From Neisseria subflava (GTDB lineage Bacteria; Pseudomonadota; Gammaproteobacteria; Burkholderiales; Neisseriaceae), in assembly GCF_003044935.1 (NCBI RefSeq), contig NZ_POXP01000003.1:124001-188000 (forward strand): a stretch of DNA of 64,000 nt, in the 5' to 3' direction. The notes under the pieces were generated by a model that was given only the letters and a program-made list of their open reading frames with translations, was not told the DNA's origin and ran no database searches. The first letter of the stretch is position 1. The number at the start of each line of letters is the position of its first letter. Both the position numbers and the translations under genes were made by a program. This document shows positions 43,765 through 53,952 of the stretch, in pieces.

Positions 43765-44709
43765 CTATTCTGGTAAGTATTCGCTAGGAACTAGGAGAGA
43801 TTGATTGTGACCTCTACCTGAATCTTTTAACGCTTTATTGAATAACCTACTAATTGAGGATATTTTGTGAAATACGTGAGGATTATCCGTAGAATTTTGA
43901 AGCTTTTTACATAAATGGTCACGAATGGCAATAATATCTTTATCTATATCTAAATAAGTAGGATAAGCACTCTCTGTTTTTGTATAAAAATCTGCAAAAA
44001 TATCAATATAAGCAGGACCATCAATAGCCTGCTTTATATGAGCATCAAATAATTTATAAAATTTACAAGAAGCATTATCAGGAGACTTATTATAATCGTA
44101 AATAAGATTTTTTACTTTGCTATCTAATATAATCCGAGGAATTGAAGCCAACTCAGATTCTAGTTGATAGGCTCTATTAAATGCAGGACCAAATAATATT
44201 TGATTTTCATTGTTGTCATCATGATAAAGCAGTCCTGCTGAAATTCCCCCTCTACACAAAAAACCATGCGTTAGCAACTCTCTAGCTCGAAAAAATGAAG
44301 TATAAATGAGAAGTGCTAAATTTTCTGCTCCCTCAACAGTCAACCTGCCATTTTCATCAACTTTTAATGGGACAGAAAACGCAAAAAAATCAGAGAATGT
44401 AGTTAGTTTGTCGTCGTAATCATCTGGTGTTTTCTCAATTTTCCAAGTACTAATAAATTTGTTAGCACTTGGATTTTTAGGCTGTTCCAATGCAAAAATT
44501 AAGTTATCGAGATTTTCAGCATCCTGGCTTTTCCTAATGAAATCTTTGAATCCTAGGATATCCAAAAAAACAACTACTCGATCTTCATAAAGCTTATTTC
44601 TGCGTTCTTGAGAATCATCTAAGGCATCTTGAGATTTTGGTGTTTGGTTAGCTTGTTCAAGTAATTTTTCAAGATTATCCAAAAGGTTGCCTAAGTGAGG
44701 TTCTTGCAT
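43765..44709 (-). CDS. Class III nucleotide-cyclase-like protein; putative toxin/effector paired with a Panacea protein
   Basis: The protein has 314 residues. After a charged N-terminal helix (1-42) comes a domain (about 44-200) shaped like a class III nucleotidyl cyclase: RVVVFLDILGFKDFI with Asp50, TTFSDFFAF with Asp107, RGGISAG (153-159), and FGPAFNRAYQLESELA (173-188). Asp50 and Asp107 match the two metal-binding Asp of cyclases. In the VN..A.RLE element Asn178 is kept, but the catalytic Arg is Gln182. The C-terminal 110 residues are helical and unassigned. The gene is very AT-rich, follows its partner by 13 bases and has an agagaag ribosome site. The fold is inferred from motifs; enzymatic activity is unproven. 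Confidence 0.6.
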   Translation of the reverse strand: MQEPHLGNLLDNLEKLLEQANQTPKSQDALDDSQERRNKLYEDRVVVFLDILGFKDFIRKSQDAENLDNLIFALEQPKNPSANKFISTWKIEKTPDDYDDKLTTFSDFFAFSVPLKVDENGRLTVEGAENLALLIYTSFFRARELLTHGFLCRGGISAGLLYHDDNNENQILFGPAFNRAYQLESELASIPRIILDSKVKNLIYDYNKSPDNASCKFYKLFDAHIKQAIDGPAYIDIFADFYTKTESAYPTYLDIDKDIIAIRDHLCKKLQNSTDNPHVFHKISSISRLFNKALKDSGRGHNQSLLVPSEYLPE

Positions 44710-44722
44710 GAAAATCTTCTCT

Positions 44723-45175
44723 TTAGCTACTAAAATAATTTCGGATTAAATGATCAGGGATAATATCTCCATTGCCCGCTCCGTTTTTAAATGTTATATC
44801 CCAAGGAGAATCTGGTAGATGGCTTAAATCTACTAATTTGAAAGCAGATAGATGTCCTATTTTTTTTAATGTTTCTGCAATCACATCACGTTCTTCGGTT
44901 GTATAGGTATTGTGATTATAGACATAAGAAAGGTGATGAATATAATCTCTTGGAATGGAACCATCTTGAAATTGCCGTAAAGAAAAATATAAGTCTCTAT
45001 TAACAGGTCCTAAGGGCCATGCTTCAAAGGGGTTTTCTACATTAAGTAGTTTCATTTCTTTAGCTAATGCAATACCATAACAAAAATAAGTAAGCTTTTG
45101 TAGTTGTAGATTAGAGAGTGCAGTAGATTGAATATCAAGAATAGTATCTGCTAAAGTGTAAATAGAGGATGGCAT
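44723..45175 (-). CDS. Panacea-domain (SocA/DUF4065) protein, putative antitoxin
   Basis: The protein has 150 residues and the Panacea/DUF4065 pattern: LQLQKLTYFCYGIALAKE (23-40), PFEAWPLGPVNRDLY (49-63) and LSHLPDSPWD near 118-126. In SocAB and the PanAT systems this domain is an antitoxin that neutralises diverse neighbouring toxins. It is the first gene of a two-gene operon, with the cyclase-like gene 13 bases downstream, the usual layout. A strong ribosome site (aaggtgag) precedes the ATG. Like its partner it is much more AT-rich than the flanking tyrS and ychF, which suggests recent acquisition. Confidence 0.82.
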   Translation of the reverse strand: MPSSIYTLADTILDIQSTALSNLQLQKLTYFCYGIALAKEMKLLNVENPFEAWPLGPVNRDLYFSLRQFQDGSIPRDYIHHLSYVYNHNTYTTEERDVIAETLKKIGHLSAFKLVDLSHLPDSPWDITFKNGAGNGDIIPDHLIRNYFSS

Positions 45176-45214
45176 AATCTCACCTTTTGATCTGGTAGGT
45201 GGGGAAAATCTATC

Positions 45215-45255
45215 TTATAACAAAGAGCCTCTTTTTGAAATAGGCTCTTTTCTTT
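45215..45255. terminator. Non-DUS terminator after ychF
   Basis: AAAGAGCCT (45222-45230) and AGGCTCTTT (45242-45250) form a 9-bp stem. It lies between the ychF stop and the Panacea gene on the minus strand. A possible -10 TATAAG for the Panacea gene follows directly (45212-45217 region). Confidence 0.7.
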
Positions 45256-45277
45256 GAGTTTTCCCTTGTATAAAGTT

Positions 45278-46369
45278 TTACACGTTAAACAAAAAGTGCA
45301 TCACATCGCCGTCTTGCACGACATATTCCTTGCCTTCCACGCGCATTTTGCCGGCTTCTTTGGCTTTGGCTTCGCCGCCGAGCGACACAAAATCGTCGTA
45401 GGAAATGACTTGGGCGCGGATGAAGCCGCGTTCGAAGTCAGTGTGGATGACGCCGGCGGCTTGCGGGGCGGTGTCGCCTTTGCGGATGGTCCAGGCGCGG
45501 ACTTCTTTGACACCGGCGGTAAAGTAGGTTTGCAGGCCCAAGAGGTCGTAGCCGGCACGAATCAGGCGGTTCAAGCCCGGTTCTTCCAAGCCCATTTCGG
45601 CGAGGAATTCGGCTTTTTCGTCGTCTTCCAATTCGGCGATTTCGCTTTCCATTGCGGCGCATACAGCCACAACCGGTGCGTTTTCTTTTGCAGCTAATTC
45701 TTTCAGACGGTCGAGGTGCGGGTTGTTTTCAAAACCGTCTTCGGAAACGTTGCCGACGTACATGGCAGGTTTGGCAGTCAGCAAGAACAGCGGTTTGAGC
45801 ATGGCAAGTTCTTCTGCGTCCAAACCGAAGGAGCGTACAGGCTTGCCTTCGTCCAAATGCGGCAGCAGTTTTTTGCACAGATCGACCAGTTTTTGTGCGT
45901 CTTTATCGCCTGAGCGTGCGCGTTTTTCTTCGCGGACGATGGCTTTTTCGACGCTGGCCAAGTCAGCCAGTGCCAACTCGGTGCCGATGGTTTCGATGTC
46001 TGCGATCGGATCGACTTTGCCTGCAACGTGGACGATGTTGTCGTCGTCAAAGCAACGTACAACGTTAACAATCGCATCAGTCTCGCGGATGTTGGCGAGG
46101 AACTGGTTGCCCAAGCCTTCACCTTTGCTCGCGCCTGCAACCAAACCGGCGATGTCGACAAATTCGACGATGGCGGGCTGCATTTTTTGCGGATTAACGA
46201 TTTTTGCCAATTCGGCCATACGCGGATCGGGGACTTCAACGATGCCGACGTTGGGTTCGATGGTACAGAAAGGATAGTTTGCCGCTTCGATACCCGATTG
46301 GGTCAGCGCGTTAAAGAGGGTGGATTTGCCGACGTTGGGCAAACCGACGATGCCGCATTTCAAGCTCAT
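45278..46369 (-). CDS. ychF: Redox-responsive P-loop ATPase YchF/Ola1
   Basis: YchF, 363 residues, is an Obg-family protein that prefers ATP. The P-loop [12 protein letters not shown] is at 8-19, the G3 motif [20 protein letters not shown] follows, then a helical coiled domain (about 125-200) and a C-terminal TGS domain ([20 protein letters not shown], ending FLFNV). It is conserved and binds ribosomes. Gene order ychF-tyrS is broken by the AT-rich two-gene cassette. Confidence 0.95.
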   Translation of the reverse strand: MSLKCGIVGLPNVGKSTLFNALTQSGIEAANYPFCTIEPNVGIVEVPDPRMAELAKIVNPQKMQPAIVEFVDIAGLVAGASKGEGLGNQFLANIRETDAIVNVVRCFDDDNIVHVAGKVDPIADIETIGTELALADLASVEKAIVREEKRARSGDKDAQKLVDLCKKLLPHLDEGKPVRSFGLDAEELAMLKPLFLLTAKPAMYVGNVSEDGFENNPHLDRLKELAAKENAPVVAVCAAMESEIAELEDDEKAEFLAEMGLEEPGLNRLIRAGYDLLGLQTYFTAGVKEVRAWTIRKGDTAPQAAGVIHTDFERGFIRAQVISYDDFVSLGGEAKAKEAGKMRVEGKEYVVQDGDVMHFLFNV

Positions 46370-46492
46370 GGTTTTTCCTGAAAAGATAAAAGTTTAACGG
46401 CGGATTATAGCATATTGTGGAGGTACTCAACACAGCCGCAATGCTGGTGTGTTCTTATGATAAAAGGCCGTTTGAAAAAAGAGGGCAGGCAT

Positions 46493-46882
46493 TCAGCTTA
46501 TTGTTCTTCCGAAGAATGAGTAAATGAATAAAGCCGTTAAATAAAACAATTTTTCGGACAGGAGGCTTAAGATCAAACCTGAAAGAATGCCCAGTACCCA
46601 ATAAATCATCTGCCGGTATTTCGGGTCGGATGCGGTACGCAACATTTTGAAATACAAAACCAGACAGCCGAACATACAGATTGTTTGAAACAGAATGAGG
46701 GGGAGGCTGTCAATGGCTTCGGAAATCGAATCATGAAGGATGATTATCCCTATGCGTATGCATAAATAAATTAAAGCCGAGCCTGTCGCCGAATGCCCAA
46801 AAGGGACGGGTGTGTCGGATGAATCGGGTGTTTTGTGGGGCTGAAGCCTGCCGAATAACAAGATAAATACAATGTCAAACAT
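46493..46882 (-). CDS. Hypothetical inner-membrane protein
   Basis: The protein has 129 residues with about four hydrophobic segments: 2-11, 35-48, 63-80 and 92-125. I recognise no family. The start at 46882 (MFDIVFILLFG) lacks a clear ribosome site, so the first codon is uncertain. It stands alone between ychF and ppc in a region with other small membrane-like frames. It may be a small transport or integral-membrane accessory protein, but nothing supports a function. Confidence 0.5.
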   Translation of the reverse strand: MFDIVFILLFGRLQPHKTPDSSDTPVPFGHSATGSALIYLCIRIGIIILHDSISEAIDSLPLILFQTICMFGCLVLYFKMLRTASDPKYRQMIYWVLGILSGLILSLLSEKLFYLTALFIYSFFGRTIS

Positions 46883-47004
46883 AATGATAGTTGCCTTGGT
46901 GTGAGATGTTTTTGTTTTCAGACGGCCTCAGGATTGTCTGAAAGCGTATTGTGCGGCGTATGGGGTGGTGCCGTGGTAAGGTATGTCAGTAGGTCGATCA
47001 TCCA
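46883..47004. other. Intergenic stretch with one DUS and a decayed repeat
   Basis: TTTCAGACGGCCT at about 46917 is followed by TTGTCTGAAA, a partial inverse. Nothing else is recognisable here; the possible small frame starts after this. Confidence 0.4.
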
Positions 47005-47139
47005 TCATGCTGAAGCGGTTGCCATAATTAAGTTAATAATTTGATTTTTCAGTGTATTATCTGCTGTTGCCAGTAATGGTTTGAAATACAGGGCAAGTGA
47101 AATGAATAGGGTAAGAGTGGCAAGCAGGTTAAGAAACAT
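47005..47139 (-). CDS. Possible 44-residue membrane peptide
   Basis: A short frame encodes MFLNLLATLTLFISLALYFK followed by 24 more residues (PLLATADN..., ending MATASA). The first 20 residues would form a membrane helix. No good ribosome site precedes it, so coding is uncertain; it may be a remnant of a longer gene. Confidence 0.25.
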   Translation of the reverse strand: MFLNLLATLTLFISLALYFKPLLATADNTLKNQIINLIMATASA

Positions 47140-47183
47140 TATGAGGCTTGTGGGTAAAGCCTTTGCCGCGGTTCGCAGTTAGT

Positions 47184-47224
47184 TTAAAGGCCGTCTGAAA
47201 ACTGTTTCAGACGGCCTTTTTTCC
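47184..47224 (-). terminator. DUS-pair terminator after ppc
   Basis: AGGCCGTCTGAA at 47188-47199 and TTCAGACGGCCT at 47206-47217 with A and T runs at the sides. Confidence 0.85.
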
Positions 47225-47232
47225 GTGCTGCC

Positions 47233-49956
<2,724 letters not shown>

Positions 49957-50122
49957 TTAATTTGGGTGTATCGTGAATCCATTGTATAGCAAATTTTTGT
50001 AAACTGCCAATGCTGCCGTCCGATACATTTCAAACCGGAAAACAGCCGTCCGTATCCGCCGCGTGGTCGCTGTCTGTAAAATGCCGTAAAATATTGCCCA
50101 TCAAAACAGAGGCGAGAAACCC

Positions 50123-50587
50123 ATGATTGAATTTCCCAACCAGCCCGATTTTCCTGAACAACACACCGCCGTCGCCGTCGGCACCGTCAACATGAGCCAG
50201 CAGGCGGTAAGGGTGTTGATAGAGAATGCCACCGAAAAGGCAAGTATCCTGACCATCGCCCGCGTTGCCGCCATTCAGAGCATCAAACAGACCGCCAACC
50301 TGATTCCGCTGCACCTGCCCGGCCGCATCATCGGCGTGCAGGTTGATTTCGATATTAACGTTGAGCTGGCCTGCCTGAAGGCCACATTGACCGTCCAAGC
50401 GAACAGCAACGGTAGCATTGCCACCGAAGCCCTGACCGGCCTAAATTTGGCACTCTTGAGCGTTTACGACATGATGAAAGACGTTGACCGCAATATGATG
50501 CTCAGCGGCATCCGCCTCGAATCCGAGACCAGCAGCGAAGGCCGTCCTTTCCTGTTTGACAACGCCTACGAAAATATTAATTTCTAA
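50123..50587 (+). CDS. MoaC-like protein (cyclic pyranopterin monophosphate synthase family), divergent
   Basis: The protein has 154 residues and follows MoaC along its length: TEKASILTIARVAAIQSIKQ, then TANLIPLHLPG, then IATEALTGLNLALLSVYDMMKDVDRNMM. MoaC turns the GTP-derived intermediate into cPMP in molybdenum cofactor synthesis. Lys39, Glu102, Asp116 and Lys119 match E. coli Lys51, Glu112, Asp128 and Lys131. The essential His77 of LCHPL is replaced: here LHLPG has its His one place earlier. The protein may therefore be inactive or altered. It is followed by a ThiF/MoeB-like gene. Confidence 0.7.
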   Translation: MIEFPNQPDFPEQHTAVAVGTVNMSQQAVRVLIENATEKASILTIARVAAIQSIKQTANLIPLHLPGRIIGVQVDFDINVELACLKATLTVQANSNGSIATEALTGLNLALLSVYDMMKDVDRNMMLSGIRLESETSSEGRPFLFDNAYENINF

Positions 50588-50592
50588 ATCAC

Positions 50593-50628
50593 TCAGGCCG
50601 TCTGAACATTGGGTTTCAGACGGCCTTA
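50593..50628 (+). terminator. DUS-pair hairpin
   Basis: AGGCCGTCTGAA at 50595-50606 and TTCAGACGGCCT at 50615-50626, between the MoaC-like and ThiF-like genes; only 6-8 bases separate it from the next ATG. Confidence 0.65.
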
Positions 50629-50633
50629 TTGTT

Positions 50634-51383
50634 ATGATGAACGATCAACAACTTTTGCGGTTCAGCCGCCATATCCTGCTTGATGAAATCGGTATCGAAG
50701 GCCAAGAAAAACTTTTGGCCGCCCATGCGCTCGTTGTCGGTTGCGGCGGGCTGGGTGCGGCGACCTTGCCGTATCTTGCCGCCGCCGGCATCGGCCGCCT
50801 GACGATTGCCGATGCCGATACCATTGACGAGACCAACCTTCAACGCCAAATCACATTTACCGAAGCCGACATCGGTAAAAACAAGGCTTTGGTGATGCAA
50901 GGCCGTCTGAAACAGATCAACAGCCAAACACACATTACAGCCATTGCCGAATTTCTCGATGAGGCCAGGCTGGTCGAATTGGCAAACGCAGCCGACATCA
51001 TCCTCGATTGTTCCGACAATTATCCCACGCGGCAGGCGGTCAACCGCGCCGCCGTTGCCACGCGCACGCCTTTGGTTTCCGCCGCGGCCGTCGGCTTTGA
51101 CGGACAAATCGCCGTGTACCGTCCCGATCTTCCCGATACGCCCTGCTATGCCTGCCTGTTTGATGGCGAACAAGCCAGCGACGGCGCTTGTGCATTGTTT
51201 GGCGTTTTTTCGCCATTGGTCGGCGTTATCGGAACGACCCAAGCCGCCGAAGCGCTTAAAGTGCTGATCGGTATCGGTACGCTGTCGCACGGCAAACTTT
51301 CTACCTACAATGCATTGAGCGGACAATGGCGGCAATACGGAGTGAGACGCAATCCCGACTGTCCGGTTTGCGGCGGCCGTTAA
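50634..51383 (+). CDS. ThiF/MoeB/HesA family adenylyltransferase
   Basis: The protein has 249 residues and is a non-fused E1-like enzyme. It has the Rossmann loop VVGCGGLGAATLPYLAAAGIG, the catalytic DADTIDETNLQRQ with conserved Arg, and the Zn pairs CYAC and CPVC near the end. It would adenylate the C-terminal glycine of a ubiquitin-like sulfur carrier (MoaD or ThiS). No rhodanese domain is attached. Linkage with a MoaC-like gene favours molybdopterin, but ThiF is also possible. ATGs at 50634 and 50637 are equal; no clear ribosome site is seen. Confidence 0.85.
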   Translation: MMNDQQLLRFSRHILLDEIGIEGQEKLLAAHALVVGCGGLGAATLPYLAAAGIGRLTIADADTIDETNLQRQITFTEADIGKNKALVMQGRLKQINSQTHITAIAEFLDEARLVELANAADIILDCSDNYPTRQAVNRAAVATRTPLVSAAAVGFDGQIAVYRPDLPDTPCYACLFDGEQASDGACALFGVFSPLVGVIGTTQAAEALKVLIGIGTLSHGKLSTYNALSGQWRQYGVRRNPDCPVCGGR

Positions 51384-51569
51384 AGACAAAAAGCAGGGTA
51401 AGGGTTTCAATATTGCCTAAGCCAATCCGCTAGAGTAATCATACTTATCTTTTATTAAACTTGAAGGAAGGCGTTTCTTCCCTTTTCAGACGGCCTGTGG
51501 CACGATATGATTCAATGATTAATAAATTTTTTGAGGCCGTCTGAAAAAGGATAAGGAGAAACCGGCTTA
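51384..51569. other. Intergenic region before lrgA
   Basis: It contains two outward DUS copies (about 51485-51496 and 51534-51545) with a 37-base loop, and a possible promoter (TTGCCT 51413-51418, 17 bases, TAATCA 51436-51441). Confidence 0.4.
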
Positions 51570-51914
51570 ATGAATATTATTCGTGCCTTATTGGTGGTAT
51601 TGGGTTGCTTGGCTTTGGGCGAGGCGGCCGTTTGGATTTTGGGGTTGAAGCTGCCGGGCAGCATTGTCGGCATGGGTTTGCTGTTTGCCGCGCTTCAGGC
51701 CGGCTGGGTCAAATTGTCTTGGGTGGGAGAACTGGCAGATATTTTGATGGCAAACCTGACTTTATTTTTGGTGCCGCCTTGCGTGGCCGTCATCAGCTAT
51801 TTAGATGTGATTGCAAACGACTGGTTTTCGATTTTGACGGCCACAATCGGCAGTACGATCTGCGTATTGTTGGTGACAGGTAAAGTGCATGAGTGGGTCA
51901 GGAGGTGGGTGTGA
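51570..51914 (+). CDS. lrgA: LrgA/CidA-family holin-like protein
   Basis: The protein has 114 residues and four membrane segments. The conserved LKLPGSIVGMGLLFAAL and LFLVPPCVAVISYLD are the LrgA/CidA marks (YohJ-like). The family modulates murein hydrolases or metabolite export at the membrane and acts with LrgB. An aggaga ribosome site precedes the ATG. The lrgB start overlaps its stop (TGATG), so the two are coupled. Confidence 0.9.
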   Translation: MNIIRALLVVLGCLALGEAAVWILGLKLPGSIVGMGLLFAALQAGWVKLSWVGELADILMANLTLFLVPPCVAVISYLDVIANDWFSILTATIGSTICVLLVTGKVHEWVRRWV

Positions 51915-52612
51915 TGAACATAGACGGGCTGTTGCGCATGCCCTCGGTCATGCTGTTCCTGACTTTGGCCGTATATGCTTTGGCGGTGCAGATTCGGGCG
52001 CGCACGGGGAATGTGCTGTGTAATCCGGTATTGATCAGTACGCTGGTGTTGATGGGGTATTTGAAGGTATTTTCCATTGATTACGAGCTGTACCATTCTG
52101 CTTCGCACTTTATTGATTTTTGGTTGAAACCGGCAGTTGTGTTGCTGGCGGTGCCGCTTTATCGAAATTGGGACCGTATCCGCAGCCAGTGGTTGCCGGT
52201 GGTGTTGTCTCAGTTGGCGGGCAGCGTAACAGGTATTGTTACAGGCGTGTATTTTGCCAAATGGCTGGGCGCTTCGCGCGAAGTGATTCTGTCGCTGGCT
52301 TCCAAATCCGTGACCAACCCGATTGCGATTGAAATCACGGCATCGGTCGGCGGTATTCCGGCGATTACAGCGGCAACGGTGATTATTGCCGGACTTTTTG
52401 GCCAGATGGCCGGATATAAAGTGTTGAAAGGGGCGTTGTATATGCCTTCTTCAGTGGGAATGTCTTTGGGTACGGCCTCACATGCGATGGGTATTGCGGC
52501 GTCTTTGGAATACGGCCGCCGTATGGCCGCATATGCCGGCCTGGGCTTGACGCTCAACGGCGTGTTGACGGCGATATTGGTTCCTATCTTGATTCCCTTA
52601 TTGGGCGTATAG
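51914..52612 (+). CDS. lrgB: LrgB/CidB-family membrane protein
   Basis: The protein has 232 residues from the overlapping ATG at 51914 and about seven membrane segments. LASKSVTNPIAIEITASVGGIPAITAA and SVGMSLGTASHAMGIAASLEYG are LrgB signatures. It is the partner of LrgA. The frame is open seven codons upstream, but the TGATG overlap and the aggaggtg ribosome site favour this start. Confidence 0.9.
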   Translation: MNIDGLLRMPSVMLFLTLAVYALAVQIRARTGNVLCNPVLISTLVLMGYLKVFSIDYELYHSASHFIDFWLKPAVVLLAVPLYRNWDRIRSQWLPVVLSQLAGSVTGIVTGVYFAKWLGASREVILSLASKSVTNPIAIEITASVGGIPAITAATVIIAGLFGQMAGYKVLKGALYMPSSVGMSLGTASHAMGIAASLEYGRRMAAYAGLGLTLNGVLTAILVPILIPLLGV

Positions 52613-52654
52613 CGTTTAGGCCGTCTGAAAATAGTGTAAACAGGAGAAAATGAT

Positions 52655-53875
52655 ATGGCTGTAAATTTGACTGAAAAACGTGCAGACGAATTGTTGGAAA
52701 TCGACGGCATCCGTCTGTTTACAGGTCGTGCCGGCATCAAGCAACAAGACCGCGACGATTTGACGCTGATGGTGTTGGGCGGCGGGCATACGGTGGGCGC
52801 GGTGTTTACGCAAAACCGTTTCTGCGCCGCGCCGGTGCATATCGCCAAGTCGCATCTGTTTGACCAAGACGGCGTGTGTGCCTTAGTCATCAATACGGGC
52901 AATGCCAATGCGGGTACCGGCGCGCAAGGTCGTCTGGACGCGGTTAAAGTGTGTGCGGCGGTGGCGGAACAGGTCGGCTGCCAATCCAATCAAATCATGC
53001 CGTTTTCAACCGGCGTGATTTTGGAACCCTTGCCTGTGGATAAAATCGTGGCCGCTTTGCCGCAAGTGCGCCCTGCATTTTGGTCGGACGCGGCGCGTGC
53101 CATCATGACGACGGATACTGTACCGAAAGCTGCTTCACGCAAAGGCTTGGTCGGCGAAAAGCACACAGTCCGCGCCACCGGCATCGCCAAAGGTTCGGGC
53201 ATGATTCATCCGAATATGGCGACTATGTTGTCGTTTATCGCTACTGATGCCAAAGTGTCCCAACCGATTTTGCAGCTGATGACGCAAGAAATCGCAGACG
53301 AAAGTTTCAATACGATTACCGTGGACGGCGATACCAGTACCAATGACAGCTTCGTGATTATGGCGACAGGCCGTTGCGGTCAGAGCGAAATCGACAATAC
53401 CGCCGATCCGCGCTATGCGCAGCTCAAAGCCTTGCTCGGTTCGCTGGCCTTGGAATTGGCGCAGGCTATTGTCCGTGATGGCGAGGGCGCAACCAAGTTC
53501 ATCACGGTTGAAGTGCAAAATGCGAAAACTCGCGAAGAGGCGCGCAAAGTGGCTTATGCCGTCGCCCATTCGCCTTTGGTGAAAACTGCTTTCTTTGCCT
53601 CCGACCCGAACTTGGGCCGTCTGTTGGCAGCCGTCGGCTATGCCGGTATTGAAGACTTGGACGTCGATGCTTTGAAAATGTGGCTGGATGACGTGTTGGT
53701 GGCTGAAAACGGCGGCCGTGCGGAAAGCTATACCGAAGAAGCAGGACAAGCCGTGATGAATCGTCCGGAAATTACCGTCCGCATCGATTTGCAACGCGGC
53801 GATACGACGGCGGCCGTCTATACCTGCGATTTGTCGCACGAGTATGTGTCGATTAACGCGGATTACCGTTCTTAA
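52655..53875 (+). CDS. argJ: Bifunctional glutamate N-acetyltransferase/amino-acid acetyltransferase
   Basis: ArgJ, 406 residues, moves the acetyl group between ornithine and glutamate in arginine synthesis and may also use acetyl-CoA. The autoproteolysis site is MIHPNMATMLSF, where Thr of ATML becomes the N-terminal nucleophile of the beta chain. VINTGNANAGTG and VDGDTSTNDSF are typical. The ATG at 52655 follows a caggag ribosome site. No other arg gene is nearby. Confidence 0.95.
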   Translation: MAVNLTEKRADELLEIDGIRLFTGRAGIKQQDRDDLTLMVLGGGHTVGAVFTQNRFCAAPVHIAKSHLFDQDGVCALVINTGNANAGTGAQGRLDAVKVCAAVAEQVGCQSNQIMPFSTGVILEPLPVDKIVAALPQVRPAFWSDAARAIMTTDTVPKAASRKGLVGEKHTVRATGIAKGSGMIHPNMATMLSFIATDAKVSQPILQLMTQEIADESFNTITVDGDTSTNDSFVIMATGRCGQSEIDNTADPRYAQLKALLGSLALELAQAIVRDGEGATKFITVEVQNAKTREEARKVAYAVAHSPLVKTAFFASDPNLGRLLAAVGYAGIEDLDVDALKMWLDDVLVAENGGRAESYTEEAGQAVMNRPEITVRIDLQRGDTTAAVYTCDLSHEYVSINADYRS

Positions 53876-53888
53876 AAACCTTTATCCT

Positions 53889-53933
53889 TGTTTTCAGACG
53901 GCCTTTGAGAAAAGTATCAAGGCCGTCTGAACA
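53889..53933 (+). terminator. DUS-pair hairpin after argJ
   Basis: TTCAGACGGCCT at 53893-53904 and AGGCCGTCTGAA at 53920-53931 lie between argJ and the ClC gene. Confidence 0.65.
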
Positions 53934-53952
53934 CATTGACTGCGTGCCTATT

